Assembly: GCF_021018895.1 (NCBI RefSeq)
Contig: NC_079384.1
Coordinates: 16,011,140-16,075,139 of the forward strand
Direction of reading: 5' to 3'
DNA: 64,000 nt
From: Seriola aureovittata
Taxonomy: Eukaryota; Chordata; Actinopteri; Carangiformes; Carangidae
The notes beneath the pieces were generated by a model. That model did not search any database. It saw nothing but the letters and a program-made list of their open reading frames with translations, and was not told the origin of the DNA. Both the position numbers and the translations under genes were made by a program. Positions 56,261 to 64,000 of this stretch are shown here, piece after piece (the stretch's first letter is position 1; each line of letters opens with the position of its first letter).

Positions 56261-59200
56261 GTATATACTCCCCTGGTTTCCCTGTTCTCCTGCCAGATTG
56301 TCTTTCTTCCTCCCCATGTGTTCATTGCTTTCCAGTGTTAGTCTCTGTAGTTTTTGACTTAGCTTTGTTCTCTGGTTTTTGGATTGTCGCCTGCTTCCTG
56401 CCTGGATTTGTTAGTTTGATTCAGACTGATTATCTGTGTATGTGACTGCCTGGCTTTCCAGTAAAAAAGGCTTAGTCTTTTTGAACTTTACCTTGTGGTC
56501 TGAGTCTTATACACATTTTTATGTGTTTATGTTTTTCCATTCCGTTTCTCTCTGCCTCCCTCCTCCTCTGTGTTGCCTATCGATATGTCCTGTGCTTACT
56601 TAAGTGTGTGTTTATGCGTGTGTGTGTGTGTGTGTCTTTTTATGTGTTTATACGTGTGTATGGTGGAGAGGGTGTCCTGCTGCGTGACTCCTACCCCTTG
56701 CTGCCAGAGCCCCCCCCCCTTACATCCTTTATCCCCCAGCGTGTCCTGACCTTTGGCTGTGTCAGAGGAGCTGCTCATTGCTCACTGAAATCTGACTGAG
56801 GCTGACTGGCTCTGAGAAATAATAGGTGCCGGTCACAGAGTCTCATCTGTAGATTTCATTGAAAGTTACATAAGTTTTTGCTCTTGTTGCTACTGTAGGG
56901 GGCAGCTGTGACAGTTCCTTAGGAAGTTCAGTTCACTAGAATTGAACCTTTGATGCTGGGAATTAAAGGGACGAAGAAAGACAAACTATTTTAAAGGATA
57001 ATTGTATAATTTCATTTATAAAAATTAGGTTTTATATTCATAGTTAGTCTTTCCTACTGGTTAAGACATACTGCTCACCTCATACTGCTTCGCTAAAAAG
57101 AAGTGACGGTGCACAAAATATCAGCAGTTACTGAGGTTAGCCATAGAGATAAACTTTGCCCATTAGACCACATTAATGTGACGCATCCTCATTAATATAA
57201 GCTGAGGCACATATGAAGATGGCAGATAGGGCAAGATCCTCTGGACTCTAGTTGCCAATGGTGTTGGAGTAAAGTCAGCAGCAGATGGTTGATGGAAATT
57301 CTCAGATGAATCATCCTGGACGCTCATGGAGGCGACGGGCAGGAGGTATGCCGCAAGACAGCAGATCCGAAAAAGCAGAATGGCGACACTTCAGTGATAC
57401 TTTAAAGAGCAGCGTCCAGGGAGTGATCAGCTGAAAGCACGTTGACGTCACAGTTGTGAATGTGGGGATGGCGTGAGAAAGTGGAAATGACAGATTATAG
57501 GTAGAAACACCAGAAATTCAACCATAGAGTCCTCAAAAATTATGTTTCAAAAGTCCAACACAGACTGTACACTTACTTCCTGGTTCAACTTTGACCCACT
57601 GAACCCGTTGAGCTGAACTTAGCTGTTTGTGCATGATTGTGCAGTATTACCAATATTTCAGGTGTGAAATGTGGCAGTTTAAGTGATCTACTGAGACTGT
57701 TGGCTTGTTTACGACTTTTTATGAGACGCAGTGGCTCGCAATATTTACACTAATGGCTCTAAATGAATGTTTTGATGATTAATGATGTTAATATGCTGCA
57801 TTTTTTTTAAATGTCACCGCTCTCAAGAATAGTGCAGAGTGGATGTTTTGAAACTTTAGCTGAGGGTTTCCTCTAGCAGGAGCTGTACACGCAGTGTCAT
57901 TCTCTCTGGCTGTCCTGTGTATAATCAGTGTGACAGGTATGACAGAGGCAGTATGGTAATAACCTAATTACTGACCAGTGAGAGGAGCCCCTGTAGTCGC
58001 CTGGCTGTCAGTGATAGAGCCGGTAAGAAAAGGGCCGGCAGGGAGGAAGGTGGGCGGTAAGAGAGACTGCAGTCTGACTCAGTCTCTGGACTTCAGTGGG
58101 CTCTCGCAGTGCTGCTGTCATCAGCCAGTGTGTCCATGTGACAGTTAGACAAGCAGCCAGTCATGTGGGGGAGAAAACACCCTCCATGTGATGGCGGGGG
58201 GGGGGGGGTGGGGGTGGAGGGGCAGGAAACAGTTTTCAGCATGTTGCATTACGCAAGATTAAACGCAGTCGGCGACTTGCTGTCATCCTCATTATCATCA
58301 TGGTCTTTGTGAATTAGAGCACTACAAGTATCAGTAACTCTGCAGCTGAGGGTCGCCAAAGCCTCGAGGAATGTGTGCGTTTGTCGTCTTGTATCTTTGT
58401 TTTGCGTAAATAAAAGGGATTCCAGTTTCAGTTGGGAGGATCCTTTAACTGGTTTGACAACATTTCCTGTCAAATACAAACCTGATTGTTGACACAAAAC
58501 CTGTCTTTTTTTTTTTTTGTCTCACACTGTATTGACCGAAGCATAAACCATTGCTAATAATCTTAGCCAAAACATTTTTGTATTAAATCCAAACTGCTGG
58601 ATCTTGAACGATGGTATCAGCAGCATCAGTGTTAGGATTTTTCACTCAGCATCTTTGCACAATGTCTGTGGATGGGCTGGATAATGCACCTTAATACATT
58701 TTTGCATGGATTTGCATGGATAATGGATGGATAATGAGACAACAGGCCCCCTGGGCACAGACATGTACAAGGCCCCCCAACTGGAACAGACACAACATGA
58801 CTACAAACAACACAACCTTTTGTGGTTTCTTTTTACTCTTTTTAGTAATTTTGTGACTCTTTGTGGTGGTTTTGCATCCCTTCGTGTGTAATCACTTTGT
58901 TTCTCTATGTTGCTGTCTCTTTGTGGCTCTTAATGCTCTTTTTGTGTCACCTTTTAGTAGTTTTGCATATATTTGTGTTCATTTGTTGTGTTTCCTCTAG
59001 TTATTTTGTCTTTTTGCATCTCTTTGTTGCCACTCTGTGCCTCTTTGTGGTCATTTTGTGTGTTGTTGTTGTTTTTTTGTGGTTGTTTTTCGTGACTCTT
59101 TGTGGTCATTTTCTGTCTCTTTTCTGTCAGTTTTTTGATTGACAATCCAACAAAAAATGTCGCCGATCCCTGCAGGGGATCCCGGACCCCTGGGCCCTCC

Positions 59201-60287
59201 TAATCCAGCTGTGCTTTTTCAGTACCAAATAAAATATGTCACCCAACATTCAGTAACAAAACCTGTCAATTACCAAAAGTTCTCATTTAATGTTTAGTCG
59301 AGTTATTACATTTTTATTATATTCTTTGTTTAAATAGTTCTTGATTTAAAAGGGAACTAAACCAGACATAGAAGCAGCTTACTGGTCATACCTGGTATTA
59401 CTCACCCTGAGAAATATGTATAATGTTTGAGGGTGTTATTTGAGTTGTGCTGCATTGTACTGGGAGTTTTTCCTATTCTCATTCGCCTATATATATTTGT
59501 TCTTAGCGCCACTATATTACTACTGCTGACACCGATCTAATTCAATATGTTTAACTGGAGTTTACGAACCGTGGAATATATAATAACATGCCGGTTAATC
59601 ATCTATAACCTTCCAGCAGTGACTCTGCGAGCCTCCGGCCATCGCAGCTGCACTGGCCCCTTATCGCTCCATCAGAGGTAACGACCAACGGGAGAACAGA
59701 TTAACCGCGACAGGCGTGCGGGGCCTCACACCACAGCAAATCGATCGGTGGGGGACAAATATAGGTTGTCTTATTGCTGCTAGCTGGAACATGCTGTCAT
59801 CAGTTCACAACGGAAAAGACGGGAGCTGTTAACGCTGTTGATCCACCTTCAATTACTCTGTTGTGTTGCTCTAATGACAGCTGTTCTCTCTGTGTGTTGT
59901 TTTCTTCTGCATTGTCAGGTTTATTGAATCAGACATTAATCTCCATCTTTTCATGCAAATCAAAGCTCTGTAAACCTACTTCTGCTTTGAGGGAGATCTT
60001 CCATGCCCAGAGAAAAATAACAACGTCCTCCTTTTTACTGTCTCACAGCAGCAGAGCGACCTGCCCCCATTTCTGAGGTGCTACACCGGGGTGCATTCAA
60101 ATATTCAGTGTAGTGCACCAGGCCAATTATTTTGTGATGGATAAAAAGTGTTTTCTGCACCAAGGACAAAAGATTGACAACTGAAATACATCCTATTTTA
60201 CTTTAGAAACACATAGTATTCAGTGACAGAGCTAACCCTAATTTGGCCCACTTACTGCGTGTACCTCCCTCCCCCATCACCCTCATT

Positions 60288-60319
<32 letters not shown>

Positions 60320-63300
60320 CGCGCACACGCTTACATACCCACACAGCAGTGATGATGATGATGCTGTCGCAGTACTGCTGATGCGATTTGGCAGTACTGG
60401 GGCACAATTCCTGCTGAATGCCCTAAAATTTCATCTCCCCTGTGCCCCCATCCCCACATTCCCTCTCGACAGCACTCTCAGCAATCACACCAGCGACCCC
60501 CCACCCCTGCCATCTCCCAGATCTGTTGTTGAGTCTCAACATCATCCAGTCACGCTAAGCATGCTCATATTAAGCTGTGTAGACTCTGGGAGTGTGAAGT
60601 CAAGAGAAACTGTACATACTGTAAATACAAAGCTGGATATTGTTTGGAAAGGTACCTGTGCTGATACCAATACTACACTACACTGAAATGATGAATCCAT
60701 TATCCAGTGACAAATCGTTGCAGCTGTAATCCTGATTCCTATCTCACAAGTTGGATTCTCCAAAAGTACACCTCGTCCACATACTTTTGGCCATCTTGTG
60801 TATCTGATGATATCGAGTGAAGTAAACACACGATAATTCATTTGCAACATTGCCCACAACAACAGAGACGTTACAGGATCGACCTGATACAGAAAATGGT
60901 TCAACGGCTGTGGACCGGGCTTTGTGTATGGGGGCACTGTCATGTTGAAACAGGAAAAGGGGTTTTCACAAACTCTTGACACCAGGTTGAACTCCCCCGT
61001 CTGACTAAGAAAAACCTTTGTTGTTGCAGGTCTGTTGGGCAGCGCCCGCTTCACCGGCTCTTCCCGGAACTACAGCACCCTCCTGCTGGAGGAGGAGTCC
61101 GGCCTGCTGTACGTGGGAGGCGGAGGAGCTCTGTACGCACTCAACACCTCCAACATCTCCACACCTGCGAACCTCACGGTGAGTGCCAGGACGCTGCGAG
61201 ACACAGATCACCATGTAATTGCCGCCGTTGACAAAGAAACTGCAAACCTCATTTCACAAGTTTTTTATTTTTTTTTTTTCCTTCCCATTTTCTAAAAGAG
61301 GACAAACTAATAATAGCCTTAAGCAGATTGGACAAATCCCATTGTGTTCCTCCAATTTTATGGATATCGGATTAAATGCACCAGGCATTTATTCGAGGGT
61401 TACTGAGGAGAGTCAGAGCTGAGTGACGCAGCCAGAAAATGAAATGCACTGCCCTTCTCTCTCTTCCTGTTTATCATACACACACACAGACACACACACA
61501 CTTGTTTTCTTCTTTATTTCTCCCTTTTTCTGTCCATATAGAGATCTTTATATTTATCTGTTTCTCCTCCCTATTTATCGAGCGGGCTGACTCACGCTTA
61601 TTACCTCCTGTTGTTTGCAGATTGATTGGGATGCTTCCCCTGAACAGAAGAAGCAGTGCCTAAACAAAGGCAGAGACAATCAGGTACACGGCTGCAGCTC
61701 TCCACTCTTTATTATTTCAGCCCCTTCCTCTGCTGAAGTCTTCGCTTATTGAGTTATTACTGGAGAACGTGAATTAAACAATTCTGCTTTGTGATGTGCA
61801 GAATGCCTCTGACAGCAAAAAGGTGGATAATCCTTTCAATTGCTTCTTAATCCACTTTCCCTGAGAAACTAAACTGGGAGGTTAAGCATTTAAAAGAAAA
61901 AAAAAGCCCTTTGTGCTTGAGGTGGACTGGGTGGTCGACGTTCTCTTTCCAGTCTTGCTTTTTGCAGAGCCGGAAATAAGCTGTTTGTTCTCCGCTCTCC
62001 GCAGTCGGAGTGTTACAATCACATCCGCTTCCTGCAGCGGTACAACGAGACTCACCTGTACGTCTGTGGAACAAACGCCTTCAGACCGCTCTGCGCTTAT
62101 ATAGTAAGAAGCTCGTACGATCTCATTTCTAGCTTTCGAGTTGACGTCAAACAAAATGATTAATCTGCTGTTCTCCCCGCTCTCTTCTGTCAGGATGCGG
62201 AGCGGTTCAGCTTCTCCTCAGGCTTCGAGGAGGGCAGAGACAGATGTCCCTATGACCCGGCGAAAGGATACACTGGCCTCCTTGTGGGTACGCTTCCCAA
62301 ATTTCCATTTAATCTCTCCTACATCTGTTGGTGTGGTCAAAGCGGCGCACAGGCAGCAGCACCTGAACCTTATTTGACTGAAGAGGCAGGGAAGAGGTTG
62401 ATAAACGGCACCGAACTGATTATATCACACTGACATCATGGTCAATCAGTCAAGCAAGAACAATATAGGCATACTTGGACTGGATGGACACATTACATTT
62501 TAATAATTTTAGTCCTATATTTTGTTTTTCTATTGTTGTTTCACTCATTTCACTTAGTTTACGGTGGTTTATTTCTTTTAGTTATGTTCTTTGAGCTTTT
62601 AGTTGCCTTAAATGAAATGTCGATCTTTATTTTCCCCTTGTAAAGGACACAAAAAAAGGTCGATTATTATTGTTACAGGGACAAAACACCTACAATAAAC
62701 CGTCACTCGACTGCTAAGATGACACCGAATCAATCAGTCGAATTCAGCCTCAGATTAGCTTCAGATGAACTTTGGAAATCATTTATGCACAGAAGAAGGG
62801 CTGCAGATTTAGTTCCCACACCTCTTACAGTGTGGTTGTTAGTAAGGGGATCATTTTGCTGGAGTCCGGACAAGAGGACTGATTACAGCAACCAAAAACT
62901 CTTTCAGCGCGAGTGTTGCATAAACGACGAAATCAAAACACTCGCTTGATTCAGTTTTTAACAGCTTAAGCAGACTGGGCTCTATGTCTAATTACCATTT
63001 ATGAATATCTGCCAACAGCTTTCATTCACATCCTTTCTTTCTTTGTCGATGCTCCACTAACAAACTTGTGTGATGTGATGTGATGTGCCGATCAGACGGC
63101 GAGATGTTCACGGCCTCTCAGTACGAGTTTCGCAGCTCTCCGGACGTGCGCAGAAACTTCCCCTTCCCCACGCTCAGGACAGAGGAGGCCCCAACCCGGT
63201 GGCTTCTGGGTAAATACAACACACGAAACCTCATATTTCATAAAGAAATTTTTAAAAAATCAACAAATGACTGCAGTCAAACGCTGGTTTATGTAATTCA

Positions 63301-63764
63301 ACTTACAGTATACCACTGAATAGACCAAACCTCATTCAAATTTTGTATGTTTTTTATCTCAGATGTTTTGCTGCTTCTACAAAAACCCATTCCCCTATAG
63401 AATAAAAAATCACTTCAAAGACTGCACTGCACTGCAGCTCTAACTGGCTTAGTTGTGGCAATTCAATCATACTTAAAAGCTCCATCTTTAGTTTCCAAGG
63501 AGACACTTCCTAGGCTGCTAATAGGTCTGTGTTTGGGTATGTGGATCTTTTTGTGTGTAATGGGTGTGTGCATGTCTTTGTTTGTTTGTGTGTGTGTGTG
63601 TGTATACAGAGGCTGATTTTGTTGGCTCCGTGCTGCTGAAGGAGAGCATCAACAGCTCCATCGGTGACGACGACAAGATATACTTCTTCTTCACGGAGAG
63701 AAGCCAGGAGCAGATCGCCTACCCGAGCCAGACCAAGGTGTCAAGGGTCGCCCGAGTCTGCAAG
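47193..63764 (+). CDS. sema4g: sema4g-like class 4 semaphorin, 5' seven coding exons (partial gene)
   Basis: Coding exons: 47193-47337, 61030-61178, 61621-61683, 62005-62103, 62194-62287, 63096-63209, 63610-63764. They sum to 819 nt (273 codons) and every junction keeps frame; the gene continues past the right edge. After the signal peptide comes the Sema beta-propeller: NYSTLLLEEESGLLYVGGGG, then ALYAL, CYNHIRFLQRYNETHLYVCG, CPYDPAKGYTGLL, DGEMFTASQYEF, GDDDKIYFFFTERS, RVARVCK. Cysteines fall at the conserved disulfide positions. TPR.T near the mature N-terminus, EYEFRS-type residues and RTEEAPTRWL fit SEMA4G better than 4B or 4C as I recall them. Class 4 semaphorins are transmembrane guidance ligands for plexins. 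Six or more N-glycosylation sequons are visible (NYS, NTS, NIS, NLT, NET, NSS). Confidence 0.9.
49935..50460 (+). repeat. Dispersed fish repeat ('AAAGCYGCACTMATC' type), copy 1
   Basis: Shares 'aaagc.gcact.atc.atatttttat' and 'gaacccacagagag'-like blocks with 54853-55030. A nonautonomous family common in teleosts; ends are not sharply defined. Confidence 0.4.
53220..53360 (+). repeat. Dispersed fish repeat (AATCGATTAATCG type)
   Basis: Contains 'caattagtttattaatcg', 'tttgataattgattaaatga', 'aataatcagcagattaattg' and the terminal 'gatgcagccctag'. These are the hallmark blocks of a very common fish element. Confidence 0.55.
53976..54766 (+). repeat. Cluster of five TG/CA arrays in alternating orientation
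   Basis: (TG)n 53976-54020, (CA)n 54088-54118, (TG)n 54350-54380, (CA)n 54474-54572, (TG)n 54694-54766. Neighbouring arrays are inverted relative to each other. Confidence 0.93.
54853..55030 (+). repeat. Dispersed fish repeat ('AAAGCYGCACTMATC' type), copy 2
   Basis: Begins 'aaagctgcactcatcgatat' and ends near 'cttattgttttggttttgca'; same order of blocks as the copy at 49935. Confidence 0.4.
56085..56510 (+). mobile_element. LTR-like or retroelement-tail fragment
   Basis: CT-rich sequence with 'cctgttttattttgaagtac', 'ttgatcatccacacctgctt', a TA-rich core (56217-56258) where a TATA box would sit, and 'taccttgtggtctgagtctt' at the end. This resembles LTRs of teleost Gypsy-type elements from memory. 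No internal retroelement genes are adjacent, so at most a solo LTR. Confidence 0.4.
56217..56258 (+). repeat. (TA)n array
   Basis: About 21 TA units, able to extrude as a cruciform; within the LTR-like segment. Confidence 0.95.
58196..58220 (+). repeat. G-rich tract
   Basis: Run of 13 G, then TGGGGGTGGAGG; a G-quadruplex-capable sequence in sema4g intron 2. Confidence 0.85.
58700..59215 (+). repeat. Dispersed 'TTTTGTGTCTCTTTGT' repeat, copy C
   Basis: Begins 'tggatggataatgagacaac', carries units such as TTTGTGACTCTTTGTGGTGG and ends 'ttgattgacaatccaacaaa', the same border blocks as copy A. Its edges add 'aggccccctgggcacaga' and 'ggacccctgggccctcctaa', a possible inverted GGCCCCC/GGGCC theme. 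Confidence 0.6.
60288..60313 (+). repeat. (CA)n microsatellite
   Basis: Short CA array followed by CGCGCGCACACGC. Confidence 0.9.
60770..60995. mobile_element. DNA-transposon fragment upstream of sema4g exon 2
   Basis: Shares 'tccacatacttttggcca' with the end of the element at 9586-9916. It also carries 'tgtcatgttgaaacaggaaa', a block I recall from the interior of the same fish family. It ends about 35 bp before the exon 2 acceptor. Confidence 0.45.
61030..62287 (+). CDS. sema4g: sema4g coding exons 2-5: first Sema propeller blades
   Basis: Exon 2 (61030-61178) encodes GLLGSARFTGSSRNYS through ISTPANLT. Exon 3 (61621-61683, phase 0 on both sides, 21 codons) encodes IDWDASPEQKKQCLNKGRDN plus Q. 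Exon 4 (62005-62103) encodes SECYNHIRFLQRYNET through FRPLCAYI. Exon 5 (62194-62287) encodes DAERFSFSSGFEEGRDRCPY through GLLV. Four clustered introns of 94-440 bp contrast with the 13.7-kb intron before exon 2. Sema signatures QC.KG..NQ.EC.N.IR.L and CPYDP are intact. Confidence 0.9.
63096..63764 (+). CDS. sema4g: sema4g coding exons 6-7: DGEMFTA and GDDDKIYFFF blades
   Basis: Exon 6 (63096-63209) reads DGEMFTASQYEFRSSPDVRR, NFPFPTLRTEEAPTRWLL. Exon 7 (63610-63764) reads EADFVGSVLLKESINSSIGD, DDKIYFFFTERSQEQIAYPS, QTKVSRVARVCK and ends in phase 0 at AAG|GTCAGA. Sequence after 63764 to the window end is intron; the expected next exon (GD.GG...LQ.KW.. FLKARL motif) is not in the window. Exon 7's acceptor follows a (TG)n run instead of an ordinary pyrimidine tract. 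Confidence 0.9.
63585..63603 (+). repeat. (TG)n in the polypyrimidine position of sema4g exon 7
   Basis: TG run immediately followed by TATACAG and the exon. Confidence 0.85.
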
Positions 63765-64000
63765 GTCAGAGAGACCAGCTCAACCAAACAGTATTAAAGT
63801 CTCACTGGGTTTGAAAAAGTTGAAACCCTAAAAAAAAAACTCACACAAGAGATTTTTAGTGCCCGCAAGGTTGTGGAACGAACAGAGGGAGGAGAAAAGT
63901 TGGCAGTGCAACAACAGCAGGATTATTTAATGTTTTATGTCCCTGATACAGAGAGAAATGTAAATGGAGACTCTCTGTTCTTTCACTCTTACTGTTATTT

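Larger units (their letters stand above)
47338..61029 (+). other. sema4g intron 2 (13.7 kb)
   Basis: Between the signal-peptide exon and the first Sema exon. It contains the related 'TTAAAGCTGCACT' repeats (49935, 54853), an AATCGATTAATCG-type repeat (53220), a five-array dinucleotide cluster (53976-54766), an LTR-like segment (56085), repeat copy C (58700) and a DNA-transposon fragment (60770). Frames within it match nothing I recognise as coding. Confidence 0.55.

Noticed and set aside
60542..61054. 170-codon minus-strand open frame overlapping sema4g exon 2
   Set aside because: It is antisense to a well-supported Sema exon at one end and runs over a transposon fragment at the other. No domain is recognisable.
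1..64000. Search for a bacterial-type system, CRISPR array, phage or integrated virus
   Set aside because: Nothing of the kind is present. The regular repeats are simple microsatellites and the only mobile relics are eukaryotic SINEs, MITEs, hAT/Tc1-like elements and one LTR-like fragment.

Overview
The window is nuclear DNA of a ray-finned fish, most likely a spiny-rayed (percomorph) teleost. The genes are split into short exons with GT-AG introns. Long (TG/CA)n, (GA)n and (CT)n arrays are common. The interspersed repeats (tRNA-derived SINEs, MITEs, Tc1-like relics) are of kinds familiar from teleost genomes. No prokaryotic, organellar or viral organisation is visible. The species call is inference.

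Four protein-coding genes can be read exon by exon. (1) vps25, minus strand: only the first coding exon (494-540) is inside; the gene continues off the left edge. (2) arhgap27, minus strand: 17 coding exons from 25394 to 2354 splice with consistent phases into a 997-residue RhoGAP with SH3, three WW, PH and RhoGAP domains. A phase-compatible alternative first exon lies at 14872-14937, and candidate upstream promoters lie near 22.2 kb and 29.0 kb. (3) mfsd13a (TMEM180), minus strand: 8 coding exons from 36120 to 30979 give 510 residues, with a probable noncoding first exon at about 38.2-38.4 kb. (4) A class 4 semaphorin, best read as sema4g, plus strand: a noncoding first exon ends at 42398, then seven coding exons from 47193 to 63764 carry the signal peptide and the N-terminal half of the Sema domain. 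The gene runs off the right edge.

Layout: 1-0.6 kb vps25 5' end; 0.6-1.25 kb spacer; 1.25-25.4 kb arhgap27 with a repeat-rich 5' half; 25.4-30.5 kb repeats, a Tc1 relic and a promoter-like island; 30.5-38.4 kb mfsd13a; 38.4-42.3 kb a gene-free spacer between divergent promoters; 42.3-64 kb sema4g with introns of 4.7 and 13.7 kb.

The genes do not form a pathway. Vps25 is an ESCRT-II subunit, Arhgap27 a Rho-family GTPase-activating protein linked to endocytosis, Mfsd13a a multi-pass MFS-fold membrane protein, and Sema4g a membrane semaphorin. From memory of the human map, VPS25 and ARHGAP27 lie on 17q21 while MFSD13A and SEMA4G lie close together on 10q24, so the window appears to span a junction between two such blocks at about 26-30.5 kb.

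I found no convincing new multi-gene system. The items most worth checking are the alternative arhgap27 promoters, three splice sites abutting UG/CA repeats, a tandem splice donor, upstream ORFs, a polyadenylation signal four bases after a stop codon, a set of CTCF-like motifs, and a repeat family present three times, one copy carrying a nested hAT-like insertion.
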